Source: Oreohelix idahoensis (lineage: Eukaryota > Mollusca > Gastropoda > Stylommatophora > Oreohelicidae). Taken from it: a DNA stretch of 64,000 nucleotides. The stretch's first letter is position 1. The number at the start of each line of letters is the position of its first letter. The position numbers and the translations under genes are program-made. The stretch covers positions 1 through 64,000 of the forward strand of contig JAMPIV010013729.1 in the NCBI GenBank assembly GCA_024509875.1. The letters run 5' to 3'. Shown one piece after another: positions 44,546-55,528 of this stretch. The notes beneath the pieces are model-generated. The model was given only the letters and a program-made list of their open reading frames with translations, was not told the DNA's origin and did no database searches.

Positions 44546-45261
44546 AAAACGTTGATGAGGATAAGGGAAGAATGATGGTGTATCATTGTCATGAGATACA
44601 TGACGTGTATACATGTGTGTGTGGGTAGAGAATGGTGTAACCTGTTTAGAGTATTATTATTGAAGTATGCAAGCTTGGAATATTACATTTAAAGTTCACT
44701 GTTAGAAGCACGTAGCATGGTTGAAGAATACTCAGGGGCATACATGTGTGAATCGAGGTTTACGGGCACATGAGAATAGCGTGCGGAGTGAATGTAGTTA
44801 GCATACTTGTCAGAGAAGAGTACTGAGATGTAAGGGGAGTCTGTGGCCATCCGTCGTGAGTATGTGAATAGTGTCTGTGATTTTGATTATGATATAATGG
44901 ACGTGACACGATGATGTTCTGCGTAAGGTGTATTTACAAGGCCTTTATATATTGTTATTTACCAGCGCGTTGTGTTCTGTCCCGCGCTTGGAAGTGGATG
45001 GATTAAAAGGCATGTCGTTTTCCCGTGTCAGAAGGAGATCTATGGTAAGACCATTATATGTTATTGTTTGAAGGCGTGTTGTTTGCTTTCCCGCGCCAAT
45101 AGGAAGTCTACCTTACAAGACCCTGGCTGTTCCAGTGTTTGGAAGCCTAATAGGAGCTTTGATAGAAAGCTTGTGTGTATCGACACTATAAGCGCGTTGT
45201 GGTTTTCCCGCGCTGTGAAGTTCTGGAGGAACTTGGATGCCTGGTGATTAGACCAGAGATA

Positions 45262-45361
45262 GAGATATATGTGCGAGGGGTGAATGCCGCACTTACATTG
45301 AATGCAGACCATAGAGATATATGTGCGAGGGGTGAATTCCGCACTTACATTTAATGCAGTT
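45262..45361 (+). repeat. Two-copy tandem repeat, period about 52
   Basis: The unit starts GAGATATATGTGCGAGGGGT and contains a hairpin GTGCG...CGCAC. The two copies differ by a few bases. Just upstream, a GCGCG...CCCGCGC inverted motif occurs three times (44965, 45076, 45189), suggesting an older, larger repeat array. Confidence 0.75.
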
Positions 45362-45659
45362 GCTACCAGTATGTTAGAATGACTGTACCACATATTGTAT
45401 TGATGCAAGCTTTTTGTACTATTGTTACTGATGTCCAGGACTATGCTGTTGAGATTCTATGTATGGAACTGTGACCCAGACTTCTGTCAAGTTATTCATT
45501 TGCGTACGTACTGTCTTGAGTGTCCGTCCAATTTATACACCAAATATTAGACAGTAAGATGCTTCACAAAATCTAGCTCATTATACTGGGGAACAGTACG
45601 TAACAAGCTCCGTAACAATCATATTAATTTAAACTATATAAAAAAGGTGACAAACACCA

Positions 45660-45765
45660 ATAGAACATTAGGTGAGGAGAATATGCTGGCAATGAATAGG
45701 ACATACATTATGAAAATCAGGTTGATAGCATTACAAGGCAATCTGTGATCAGAATCACCAGGGTA
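45660..45765 (+). pseudogene. LINE-A 3' scrap
   Basis: Degenerate match to the IGHTLRKPVDSITRQ coding region of LINE-A (GTTGATAGCATTACAAGGCA is shared). It lies just before the Helitron. Confidence 0.6.
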
Positions 45766-45801
45766 AGCGAAATATAAGTTTTATTTTTGTATTCCTAGAA
45801 A

Positions 45802-46466
45802 TCCTATATATAAAATCCCAGCTTTTTCTGTCAGTGCATAATGCTAAGGGATGCAACTTTGGTTGATAGTTAGACATTAATTGTATTGTTTCCCTTATAT
45901 GTACTCTCCTGAAAATAGTAACACTCGACAAAGAAAAGTGCGCAAGCATTGGTGTGCATGCGTCAATAAAATCTAACTCTGAACGGCGTGCATGTTCAGA
46001 CTTTAACACCGGATTTACAACAAATATTTTTGTAAAATCTCCACGTGTTTCCTTCTACAAGTTGAGTGTAAGTAAAGAAAATGGACAACGTAACACCCCA
46101 AGAGCATCATATGCACTTGAATCGTAAATGCCAGCAAAGATGGCGCAAGTGTCGCCAATTTCCAATCATTCCATCATTTGCGATAACCATCAACAAATCT
46201 CAGGGGCAAAAATTTGAACGTGTTGGAATCTTTTTGAACGAGCCAGTCTTCTCTCATGGACAGCTGTACGTCGCACTGTCTTGATCGAGAAATCCCAACA
46301 ATGTAAATTACAAATTAAAACAACAGAAAATCAAGGTGCTCTTTTGATGGACAATCGAATGCTCACAACTAACATTGTTTTTCCAAAAGTATCGGAATAA
46401 TTAAAATTGCAGTTAGGTATTGGTGCTTTTGAATTTGATTCCCATCTTATGACGGGCTTTTACTAG
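45802..46466 (+). mobile_element. Helitron remnant with both termini
   Basis: Begins TCCTATATATAAAATCC right after an A and ends CTAG right before a T, as expected for insertion between A and T without duplication. Six bases before CTAG is a hairpin CCCATC-TTAT-GACGGG with one mismatch. Inside is the C-terminus of a Pif1-type helicase. At 665 bp it is internally deleted. Helitrons move by a rolling-circle mechanism. Confidence 0.75.
46081..46290 (+). pseudogene. Helitron helicase C-terminal fragment
   Basis: It encodes [17 protein letters not shown] and [12 protein letters not shown], the last conserved motifs of Pif1-like helicases in Helitrons. A TGA stands where such proteins continue with an Arg (CGA to TGA is one change). 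The upstream Rep and helicase core are missing. The ATG at the start is incidental. Confidence 0.85.
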
Positions 46467-47117
46467 TAATAAAATAATCTCTAAAATGGCCAATAACCTT
46501 ACATTACAAGGCACAGCAAAAATTTCTGCCCACTGTTAAATCATGTGAACAAACCGGATCTCCAGTTGAGTTGTAATATTAATGTGCCGTGGAATTTTAT
46601 AAATAACATGGCAGTTTCTCCTCATTTTGACATTTATTTAAAAATGAGTGACTTTCCGATCGCCCTGTAGTTTGCTAGTAGGGGAAAATGAATTTCTTTA
46701 TTTTAAAGAATGCTAGAGTACCAGAGTAAACATTTTTTGAACATAGTTCCGTGTTTTTCATAAATTTCTTTACGGCAGAGAAGCTGATTTAATAATTCTG
46801 TCATGAACAGCTTAAGAGTGGTTGTTGAATCATGTGCGCCATGGAGATGCATTGGTTTGGTTGTAATAGTGTGACATGTGAGTAGGGGTGGTCTGTGAAA
46901 ACTGAATTGTATTTGTGCGAAGCCCATATATGTGTACATGCGTTTTTGTGAGTTGTTTGTGTCTGAGCAAGGGGGATATGTTTACAGGGTGAGTAAGTGT
47001 CAGGATCGTTATTTGGGCCGTGAGCATTGAGTTGGTTCTTTTTAGAGGAAAGTGGAACAAGAGATTTGCCGAGTTAAGTAGAAAGTTAGATTGTGTGGAT
47101 ATGTTGTTGTTGAGACT
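46467..47117 (+). other. Intron stretch without recognised elements
   Basis: No motif or repeat identified. Confidence 0.5.
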
Positions 47118-47295
47118 TTTACTTAGTTATTCCTCTTCTGCCCTGGATTGTAGAGGTTTGCCAAAGAGAGTGCCATACAATCCTATTGGCTGTCTTACTC
47201 CTGGTTTGGTTCCAATCTAATCCTCAGTCCTTCAGAGATTATCTTATGTTGTCCTCCCAGCAAACTCTGGGTTGTCCTGGAGGTTGAATAAGTCT
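47118..47295 (-). pseudogene. LINE-B C-terminal scrap
   Basis: Same minus-strand region as at 34018 (TCCTCTTCTGCCCTGGATTG parallels TCCTCTTCTACCCTGGGGTG there). Only the last part of the protein is present. Confidence 0.65.
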
Positions 47296-47732
47296 GTTGA
47301 GCCAACAGATTTAATTCAGTTTGGAGAACCTGTCGATGTATTTTAGGAAGATGTTGTGAAGCCATGGGCTATTTCGTATAATAGTAAAGTGTTGAGAAAT
47401 ATGCCAGGTGTTTTCACAGTGTTATTTATAGTAGCAGTTGTACTAGAGGAATAGTGAATAGTCTAGTTTACCACTTTTATTATTTGCACCACACTATCCC
47501 TTTGTTACTGTGAAGAGTTGTTTGTGTATTAAAATATGGAGATTTGAATTGGCAGTTTTGACGTCTCATTACTACCTGTGAGTTGGTGTCCTGCTGTAAC
47601 TATGATATTATCTCTTGGATAACGAGCCAGGTCAACATTTGTCTATGTTGCCGTTTATTTAGGAATTTGTGCCCCATGGCACTAACTTTGTGGTGATGTG
47701 TCACACATTATTTTTTATTCTTCTGTCTGCAG

Positions 47733-47848
47733 GGGGCTTCAGCAGGAGAGATAAAACGTGCCTATCGAAAACTGAGTTTGGTCTATCATCCGGATAGAGA
47801 AACAGGAGATCCCAAAAAATTTATGAGAATAGCTAAAGCTTATGCAGC
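47733..47848 (+). CDS. SEC63: SEC63 exon: J domain core
   Basis: The acceptor is GTCTGCAG, the donor GTGAGT. It encodes [20 protein letters not shown], then DRETGD and [10 protein letters not shown]. The HPD tripeptide that triggers the BiP ATPase is intact, flanked by the basic helix II ([11 protein letters not shown]) and helix III. It starts in phase 0 and ends with two bases of an Ala codon. In SEC63 this domain faces the ER lumen. The identity is unambiguous from sequence plus the neighbouring exons. Confidence 0.97.
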
Positions 47849-47964
47849 GTGAGTTTTGTTTTCTTTTATAACCAAAATTTACAAAATAGTAGAAAGCTTA
47901 TGCAAAGGCGTCCACAATCATCATAATCTCTCTTTTGATTCCTTATGGATCCATCACCTTAGCT

Positions 47965-48153
47965 CAGAGGTTTTCAAACTTTTTTGGTCTGCGGCTCCCT
48001 TGACCTGTGCATAAATCACCGCGGCTCGTCTCTATACTAAGAAGATCTATATTTATTGATAGACCTTGGCTCATAATATCGAGCCCAACACTTTTCCCAA
48101 GCCACCGCGACGCCCTTAGCCGAGGGCCGCGACGCACAGTTTGAAAACCTCTG
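47965..48153. mobile_element. hAT-type MITE
   Basis: 189 bp with inverted ends CAGAGGTTTTCAAACT and AGTTTGAAAACCTCTG, flanked by exact 8-bp duplications CCTTAGCT (47957-47964 and 48154-48161). The 8-bp duplication and CAGAGGTT-type ends are typical of hAT. Non-coding. Confidence 0.93.
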
Positions 48154-48161
48154 CCTTAGCT

Positions 48162-48318
48162 GATCCCCTTGCAGGAAGCATGCACTAAGCATTCAAATGC
48201 TGTTGTAGAGGTGGTTCCTGTAGCAATATGTTTGACATGATGAGGCTGCCAGCCTCATGCACAACAACCTCATATTAGTCACCTTGTATGACATGCCTGA
48301 GCAGGAGTCCAATTTTTT
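48162..48318 (-). repeat. Repeat H copy, minus strand
   Basis: The reverse complement contains the TCAGGCATGTCATACA and GAGGCTGGCAGCCTC words and the GCTTCCTGCAAGG end shared with the 44275 and 51850 copies. It lies immediately beside the hAT MITE. Confidence 0.6.
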
Positions 48319-48535
48319 TCTTTGTGTCAAGTGTACAATGTTTAGCCAGCAAGAACTGATAAGTGTTTAGGTAATAAGTGTAGATGGTAGGTCTGCATAA
48401 TGTTCCCCTGGTATGGGTTGTGTAAATGTTTAGTCTGTTGGGACTGTATAAAGTTTAGCTTGTGTAGACTTTAAAGCTTAGGCAGTAAGAACTATATTAT
48501 TTTGCTGGGACAATCAAAATTTCATTTTAAAACAG

Positions 48536-48597
48536 GTTGACAGATGAAGAGTCCAGGAAGAATTGGGAGGAATTTGGAAATCCAGATGGACCTGAAG
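48536..48597 (+). CDS. SEC63: SEC63 exon: J domain end
   Basis: Between AAACAG and GTAAAG. Its first base completes Ala; it then encodes LTDEESRKNWEEFGNPDGPE, the highly conserved end of the SEC63 J domain (LTDEESRKNWEEFGNPDGP is nearly invariant in animals). It ends with one base of the next codon. Confidence 0.97.
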
Positions 48598-48915
48598 GTA
48601 AAGCAGTCATAAACTTTAACTTTATCTGTGCTGGCTCAGGCAGACATTAGCATGCCATATGCTACTTTGGCAATGAGATTCGTGTCACCAGTATGCTTAT
48701 TGAGGAACTTAATAGCTTCGTTTCATCTGCCCTTCAACTTCCACCCTAGCATTAAACTTACTTCTTATATTTTTGTATTTCTCCATTAACTTTTATTAGC
48801 ATTCATGTCAGTCTTGCACATACCCACCTCCATCTTCTATAAAACCAGATTTGCTCAAGCCTCTCTACTCTGCACCATTTGACCCTCCATCCTAAATAGA
48901 TTTCATTTCTTTCCT

Positions 48916-49310
48916 GTGAGTGTTGAGTGGTAAAATTGTTAGAGCACTTGCTTCTTGGAGCAAAACAGGTTTTTTTTTTTTTTTTTTTTTCCCCTTAACC
49001 AGCGGCACTTGGGCTTTCAGCCCTTCGGCCCATTGACATGTCATTGCGAGGCTGGGGAACCTGAGGACTTTCCTTCCAACCCGGTCAGGAGCTTCGCTCC
49101 TTCCCATCCACAGAGGGTTTATACCAGGTTGCGTTGTTCCAATCAACCCAGTTGTAATTGGGTACCTGACTGCTCATGAGTTAGGGGAGACAAAGGCAAT
49201 GAGAAATGGAGCCGGTCACCCTACCTCACAAAGCTGAGACCTAATATAGTGAAATCTCACTTCACTCCCCTGTCGAAGTATCTGCTATGGGTTTACTATT
49301 ACCTTTCTTG
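48916..49310 (+). mobile_element. SINE-5 copy interrupted by SINE-4
   Basis: The left part GTTAGAGCACTTGCTTC and the right part (CCAACTGGGT-like, GCCGGTCACCCTACCTC, GTGAAATCTCACTTCACTCC) line up with the 52152 copy on either side of the SINE-4 insertion. The head looks tRNA-derived but the B box is disrupted by the insertion. Confidence 0.65.
48972..49122 (-). mobile_element. SINE-4 copy, 5'-truncated
   Basis: A T run, then CCAGCGGCACTTGGGCTTTC and GACATGTCATTGCGAGGCTG, as in the 42718 copy, ending after CTTCCCATCCACA. The tRNA head is missing. Imperfect ACAGGTT/CCAGGTT duplications flank it. Confidence 0.85.
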
Positions 49311-50641
49311 TGTACAACCCGTTAGCTTCCAGTTGGTTGCCATAATGATCTTTGGATCAAGTATCATGAACTTACACCCCTTCCTGGTCCAGTGATGAGT
49401 CCATCACATTCAACGATAGACACACTTATACTGCTAAGCTTAATTTCTAAAGGATGAGAGGCCAGTATTTCGGGCTGATTTTCTCAGGCAACCGCGACAG
49501 GAGGCCAGTTTTTGGGACTAGTATAATTTCGCGCTGTCCCAATTTCATGTTTTATTAATTCTCATTTTAATTTTCTTTACAACTGTGTATAACATTTCCA
49601 TACTTTTAAACAAACTAGGAAAAAACTGACTTTATGACATGAAACTATATAACAGAGCATTACAACAGGATGCAATCTGATCAAAGAAGAAATCCCCCTG
49701 TTGGACAAGTGTTCCCGCCCTTGACACTCTTAAGGGGGGCAGGCCCACTTGGGTCACAACTCTTAAGTGTCAGCCTCCTGTTGTGTTTGCACTAGGAATT
49801 GAACCCATTCCACCTGGGTTGCGACTTTCAACTTCACACTCCTGATCTTATCCATGCTGTCAGCTTGAGGCAGTTGTGATAGTAACCATTATGCTGTATA
49901 TAAATTACTGCCCGTTGCGGTTGCTCCACAGCTAAAATGACGCCCTCTCCGCAGTCTCACCAAGCCCCTTAAGTGCCCTTGTTCTTGACTGTCCTTTCAC
50001 ACCCAATAGTTTTATAGAACATACACTGAGGCAGCCACCAGATCTCTTGCATCTACAGCTGTGACTTTTGCTGTGAACCCGTCATGTCTCACGTCTGTGA
50101 CCAGATCATTATACTTGGCTATTTTGAACGAGTGTTGCTAGTCTAATCTGGATTCAAATGACACTGTCAGCTCAATCATCATAATCTGGTGCTATGATGA
50201 GGAATGTAGCACTATATTAATCCTCATTTTAATTGTCTTTCCAACTGTGTAAAACATTCCCACACTATAAAAAAAAACTGACTTTAAACTTTAACATTAT
50301 ATATAAACTCATAGTGGCTGAAAATTCCTTGCATCAAACATTGGAAAACCAGCATGTCCTTTAAAAGTTTATGTCAGTGTATACATCTGACTCACCTTTT
50401 CATCTGCACAGTGTGGCAGCGATGAACACCTTCTTGTACTGTCACTGATGACTTTAAACGTGCAGAATATTTGCTGATGTCCCACTTGGCCAACATATAT
50501 GATTACCTTCTCAGATGTCCCATATTTACTTGGCCAACAAATATGATTTACCTTCTCAGTTAAGTTCTCTTTTGTCTTTGAATTAGTTTTATTCTGCTCA
50601 TTCATTCAGCACCCCAAAGTGCACAGTCCTTCAAAAAACAT
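49311..50641 (+). other. SEC63 intron stretch, nothing recognised
   Basis: No motif-bearing frame. A near-duplicate phrase (CTGACTTTA...AACTTTAACATT against CTGACTTTATGACATGAAAC) hints at old repeats around 49620 and 50275. Confidence 0.45.
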
Positions 50642-50905
50642 ATGCCAAGTCCCCTTGCTTTGTGCCATCAGTTTAATATTGTTCTATGCCAAGTCCCCTT
50701 GCTTTGTGCCATCAGTTTAATATTGTTCTATGCCAAGTCCCCTTGCTTTGTGCCATCAGTTTAATATTGTTCTATGCCAAGTCCCCTTGCTTTGTGCCAT
50801 CAGTTTAATATTGTTCTATGCCAAGTCCCCTTGCTTTGTGCCATCAGTTTAATATTGTTCTATGCCAAGTCCCCTTGCTTTGTGCCATCAGTTTAATATT
50901 GTTCT
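50642..50905 (+). repeat. Minisatellite, 6 x 44 bp
   Basis: Six identical or near-identical units starting ATGCCAAGTCCCCTTGCTTT at 50642, 50686, 50730, 50774, 50818 and 50862. Lack of divergence indicates recent expansion. It lies in the SEC63 intron. Confidence 0.97.
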
Positions 50906-50910
50906 ATCTT

Positions 50911-51100
50911 CATCATTGTCATGTCTGTCTCCAGCTCTCTTCTCCTTGTGTTTTTGGTCTACCTCTGCTTCTCTTACCCGGGAGGATTTCAGATCAAGAG
51001 TTGCCTGGTCATGCTATTAATAGACTTGCTCAGTGTGTGTTCTGTCCATCACCAGCATCTTCTTCGTGTCTCTTGTTCCACTGGCATTGCTGCTCAGTCC
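50911..51100 (-). pseudogene. LINE-A 3' fragment
   Basis: The reverse complement matches the VPVEQE...IGHTLRK...SWRRELE stretch of LINE-A. It directly follows the minisatellite. Confidence 0.7.
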
Positions 51101-51264
51101 ATAATTCATATCTTCATAATTTATCTCTCATCATGGGTAATTCATGACTAATCCAATTTCTTTTCCTAATGTTTGATTCTAAGATAGATATCCTTTGTTC
51201 ATTTTGTCAGTTCTTGGATTTTAATGTTTCTTATCCAGCTCTGTAAATACTAATATTCTTGATG

Positions 51265-51570
51265 GGACCCAAAGACGCAGCAATAGAGAACGCAGTCAGC
51301 GACTCATAGCTTGACTGCCTGCGTCAGGACCAGCGAATCAGAGCTGGTCAAGACCGCACTCCACCTCCACGTGGTGGTCCTGGAAACAGTCTGCAGCAGT
51401 GCAGTCTGGTTGAGCGAGTGTGGATCGCAATGGGAAGGCAAACCCGGTCCTGAAAAATGCCGTGCAGAAGTCGGATGTGTCGACCGAAAGGTGCAGATAT
51501 CACAGCTTAGGCGTAAACAGACACAACGCAACCACCGTCCTTTTCAGGGCGAACGAAGAAGAAGAAGAAG
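51265..51570 (+). mobile_element. SINE-1 copy in SEC63 intron
   Basis: 306 bp from GGACCCAAAGACGCAGC to a GAA run, flanked by exact 12-bp duplications ATATTCTTGATG (51253-51264 and 51571-51582). Confidence 0.95.
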
Positions 51571-51700
51571 ATATTCTTGATGAAACTTCAGATCTTCTGG
51601 GCGTCTTTCATTCTACTTTTTTTTTCCATGTTTCTGCTCCATGCAGTTGAATGGGTCTCAGATCCATTCTTGATGCAGATTTAGCCTATATTCAATCTGT

Positions 51701-51832
51701 AGGGTAAAAAGGTAATCCCGTAGCAAATACTGTTAGAGACTTCACTATACAAGGTCCAGAATCGAAAGGTGGGGTGACGAGTTCCCTTCCTCTCTGTGTT
51801 TACCTCCCTTAACTGCTGTAGGGTATTTATAT
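51701..51832 (-). mobile_element. SINE-5 fragment, minus strand
   Basis: TTAGAGACTTCACTATACAA and AGGTGGGGTGACGAGTTCCC are the reverse complement of the 3' half of the 52152 copy. Confidence 0.7.
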
Positions 51833-51849
51833 AAAACTTCCTCAGACCT

Positions 51850-51990
51850 TTTGTAAGAAGTGACTAATATAAGGCTGTGTGCATGGGTCTGGTAACCCCT
51901 ATCGTGCAAAATAAATCACAGCAAGAGCACATGAATGCTTTGATGCAGGCTTCCTGCAAGGGTACCTGCAGCAGTAAGGGAAATTATGCT
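51850..51990 (+). repeat. Repeat H copy
   Basis: GTGACTAATATAAGGCTGTG, GGGTCTGGTAACC and GCAGGCTTCCTGCAAGG match the other copies. Confidence 0.55.
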
Positions 51991-52151
51991 GCTTGTTCTG
52001 TGATTATGTCCAGTAGAACTGACACTTCTCTGTCTGTGTCGCATTCGTCCAAGTTTTCCAACGTTACCTCCTTTATCTGCTTTTATTCTTCAATGTCTGC
52101 CTCAAAGCATGTCCCACAATTGTGGGATCCATAGCTGTGAGCATCCGATTG

Positions 52152-52385
52152 ACAGGGTGTTTAGAGCGCTGGTCTCTCGTGGCAAAGGTGCCTGGTTTGA
52201 ATCACAGTACTAACATGCTCCAGTCTGCCGAGCTGTAAATGAGTGCCTGACTCTGCTGTTTGAGTTAGAGAAGGAAAAGGCTGCAAGGAAGGGAACTGGT
52301 CACCCCACCTCTCGATGCTGGACCTAGTATGGTGAAGTCTCTAACACTTAACTCCCCTACGGCAGAATCTGCTATGGCTACCTTT
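52152..52385 (+). mobile_element. SINE-5 copy
   Basis: The head has AGGGTGTTTAGAGCGCTGGT followed by CTGGTTTGAATCACAG, resembling tRNA A and B boxes. The body has GGAACTGGTCACCCCACCTC and TGGTGAAGTCTCTAACACTT. Confidence 0.7.
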
Positions 52386-52494
52386 TTTATAGCTAATAAA
52401 ACAAGTTTTGGCAGTCATTTTTTTTCCCTGCCCTGTGTAGTTCCCGTGGGGTGGGGTGGGGGGGTGTGAGTGTATGGCTGAGAAGGCACAGAGT

Positions 52495-52640
52495 GAATAT
52501 GACGACTGCTGCGTGAGGAATGTCGTAAAAGGTGACCAACACGAGTTGTGCATGGGGCTGGCAACCTCTTGATACAGAAGAAACTGCTAAAGAAGCCATC
52601 CCTACAAGGAGACCAGCGGCGGTGGTGGCGCCATGCTCAT
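52495..52640 (+). repeat. Repeat H copy
   Basis: GGTGACCAACACGAGTTGTG and GGGGCTGGCAACCTCTTGAT, then CTACAAGGAGACCAGC. Confidence 0.55.
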
Positions 52641-52683
52641 TAAGGAGCAAACAATGGAAAATAAGAAGAAGAAGAATTCTGTA

Positions 52684-52756
52684 CATGACATTTATAGCAA
52701 TGACATTTATAGCAGTGACATTTATAGCAATGACCTTTATAGCAGTGACATTTATT
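52684..52756 (+). repeat. Short tandem repeat, about 5 x 15 bp
   Basis: The unit TGACATTTATAGCAA/G repeats five times. A 15-bp period keeps an open frame, giving a spurious TFIAMTFIAV-type peptide. Confidence 0.95.
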
Positions 52757-52907
52757 ATGTTGAATGATGTAGCTATGTGTCAGTAATAAATGGATTGTTT
52801 AACAATGTCCTTAATGGGACAAAAGAAGAATAAGGTGTAGGCCAGTCAGCATTGTAGATCGTTTATTTAAACCTGTAAGTAAATTTTTAATACATTTTTT
52901 TTTTCAG

Positions 52908-52966
52908 CCACACGTTTTGGTATTGCTTTACCAAAATGGATTGTTGAAAGAGAAAACTCAATGTGG
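52908..52966 (+). CDS. SEC63: SEC63 exon: after the J domain
   Basis: The acceptor TTTTTTCAG, donor GTAAGT. The first two bases complete Ala, then TRFGIALPKWIVERENSMW, the conserved luminal segment between J domain and TM3 (FGIALPxWIV in relatives). It ends in phase 0. Confidence 0.97.
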
Positions 52967-53273
52967 GTAAGTATAATTTAGAAACCTGAAGCAGCTTTCA
53001 GATTTATTATCAGCCTTTCTTCTACAATGAATTGTGTAAGACGATCACATGAGAACTCTCACTTTAACTCAGTCCTTCGTTTTTCTCTCAGTCTCCTATT
53101 TAATCTTTCTTTCCTTCTGAAGATGTCTGAAAATTAACATGTTCATATGTCCTTATTCAGTGTCACATAACCAGTTTCTCATATTGATATTTATGTTTAG
53201 TTTGCTCTGAATTATTAATTAAGTACTCCCTTCATTTTATTTTTATGGTTGACATTTTTCCCTGCCATTTCAG

Positions 53274-53324
53274 GTCCTGGCTATTTATATCCTGGTATTC
53301 ATGATCATCTTACCAATTGTGGTG
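53274..53324 (+). CDS. SEC63: SEC63 exon: TM3
   Basis: A 17-codon exon between CATTTCAG and GTAAGT, encoding VLAIYILVFMIILPIVV, which is the third membrane span in full. Phase 0 at both ends. Confidence 0.97.
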
Positions 53325-53524
53325 GTAAGTCTGTATGTTGAAAAAGGAGTAAAAATGTTTGTGTCTGTTGTACAAGCGTACGTCTTAACTGCAATAATAT
53401 GTATGGTTGATTATTACATTTTAGTCATTGAGCTTTCGCACACAACTTCCTTGCTAAATTGTCTTTCTTAGCAGTTGTATGTGCAGGTTTAAAATGTTGC
53501 AGTATGACATTTAATTAATACCTT

Positions 53525-53600
53525 GGACAGGCACAGGACCTGAAGAAACTGACATGCATGTGTTGAAAGCCTATGCTCCTTTGGGAGCTGAAATATAATG
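53525..53600 (+). pseudogene. LINE-A 3' end scrap
   Basis: Matches the last coding bases and end of LINE-A (GAAAGCCTATGCTCCTTTGG, GGGAGCTGAAATATAATGAG). Confidence 0.65.
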
Positions 53601-54009
53601 AGTGAACTAAAAGACCCTGTGATTTCTTGTACTGGTCCGTATCCTTTTAACCTAAATCATCAGGGACATATGTGTTTTGGAAGCAGGATTTTTCTGGTTT
53701 CTAAATGTCACCCAAATCGCGTTTGAAAAGTTGCCCAAAATGTTTTCGAAAATTGCCCAGTCATGCGAAATGTGTTTGAAAATCGCCCAAAAGTAGCCCT
53801 AAGAAACTTCTGATTTTGAGAATATTTTGGGTATCAGGTGTTCGGATAAGAGGGGTACAGACCTGTATTCCTTGCTTGCTTGTATTTTTGTCATGTTTCT
53901 TTCATTGTTACTGTGGCTTCTGTCATTATTTCTTATTTGTTTAAATTAATTTTAAATTGTCAATTTCTCTTGTTAAGCTGGTAAAGGTGTTCCAAAATAT
54001 CTTTTGATT

Positions 54010-55425
54010 TTGTCTTATCTATACAAAAGTCTGGGAAAAGGAAGAGATACCAGCAGAATGGAAGGAAGGATATCTGGTTAAGTTGCCTAAGAAGGGAAAT
54101 TTACAAGAGTGCACAAATTATAGAGGAATAATGTTACTATCAGTGCCAGGAAAAGTATTAAAACAGGATTATCCTTGAGAGATTAAAAGAGTCCATAGAC
54201 ACGAAACTGAGAGATGAACAGGCAGGTTTTCGACAAAACAGATCATGTACAGACCAGATAGCCACTTTGAGAATAATAGTTGAACAAAGTCTGGAATGGA
54301 ATTCACCACTATACATCGGATTTGTGGACTATGAAAAGGCATTTGACAGTATAGACAGAGAATCACTTTGGAAATTGATGAGGCATTATGGAGTTCCCCT
54401 GAAGATCATTAATTTAATCAAGAAAACATATAAAGACATGACATGCAGAGTTCTTCACGAAGGACAGCTTACAGAACCGTTTGAGATAAGAACAGGAGTG
54501 CGACAGGGATGCCTCTTGTCTCCTTCTTTTCTTACTAGCAATATACTAGGTTATGAGATCATCGACAACACACAACAGAAATGGAATCCAGTGGACTGAC
54601 TAAGCAGTTGGATGATCTGGATTTTGCTAATGACTTGGCTCTTCTGTCCCATAATCGTAATCAGATGCAGGACAAATTGAAAACACTCGATGAGAGGTCA
54701 CAGCAATTGGGTCTGAAAATACACAGGGAAAAGACAAAAATAATGAGAATAAATGCAGGTAATGATAACACCTCTGCTGTAATGATAACAGGGTTGAACT
54801 TGAAGAAACACCAATACAAGATGTAGAATCGTACACATATCTTGGCAGCAATATAGACAAAGTTGGAGGGACAGACAGTAATATCAAGCTAAGAATACAA
54901 AAAGCAAGAGGAGCTTTCATTGCATTGGGAAATATATGGAGATCAAGAGAAATCGGAACCAACACGAAAATAAGAATCTTCAACTCAAATGTGAAGTCAG
55001 TCCTATTGTATGGCTCTGAGACATGGAGAACAACAAAGACAACAACCAAAAAGCTACAGACTTTCATAAATGGGTGCTTGCGTAGAATAGAGGGATTAAA
55101 ATGGTATGACAAGGTTACCAACGTGGAACTGAGGACAAGAACTAGACAAGTGCCAGTGGAACAAGAGATGAGAAGAAGACGATGGCGATGGATAGGACAC
55201 ACACTGAGGAAACCTGTTGATAGCATTACAAGGCAGTCCTTGTTCTGGAACTCCCAGGGCAAGAGGTAGACCAAGAAGCTCACGGAGAAGAGAGCTGGAA
55301 ACAGAGGTGAAAATGATGAGGAGAACGTGGAAAGAACTTGATGATAGTACGTGACAGGAGGACTTGACATGTGTTTGTTGAAGGCCTATGCTCCTTTGGG
55401 AGTGGAGGGTTATGAATGAATACAA
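54010..55425 (+). pseudogene. LINE-A copy, most complete RT
   Basis: It encodes the RT entry (NYRGIMLLSVPGKVL), DEQAGFRQNRSCTDQIATL, FVDYEKAFDSIDRESLWKL, GVRQGCLLSP, then the catalytic box as LDDLDFANDLALL (the usual second Asp is Asn), then YGSETWRTTKTTTKKL and IGHTLRKPVDSITR, and the GRPRSS-type basic tail. Several frameshifts (54170, 54590, 54830, 55265) and the D-to-N change kill it. No endonuclease; 5'-truncated. The clade is not assignable by eye; it belongs to the APE-type LINEs. Confidence 0.88.
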
Positions 55426-55528
55426 TTGAAATGCCTGTAGCATGTTTTCTTTTACTTTTTTTCTCAGTATCAGTTATACTATTGGTTTGATTATCTTATC
55501 TTCAAATATTGATGTTTTACTTTTGCAG

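Larger units (their letters stand above)
41588..47732 (+). other. SEC63 intron filled with transposons
   Basis: A 6.1 kb intron holding two nested Tigger elements, SINE-4, SINE-6, repeat H, a Helitron and LINE fragments. Parts of 44546-45659 and 46467-47117 hold no recognised element. Confidence 0.85.

Noticed and set aside
50642..50905. CRISPR-like array
   Set aside because: Repeats are contiguous 44-bp units without spacers, in an animal intron; this is a minisatellite.
52684..52756. Repetitive TFIAM/TFIAV peptide
   Set aside because: A 15-bp tandem repeat translated; not a gene.
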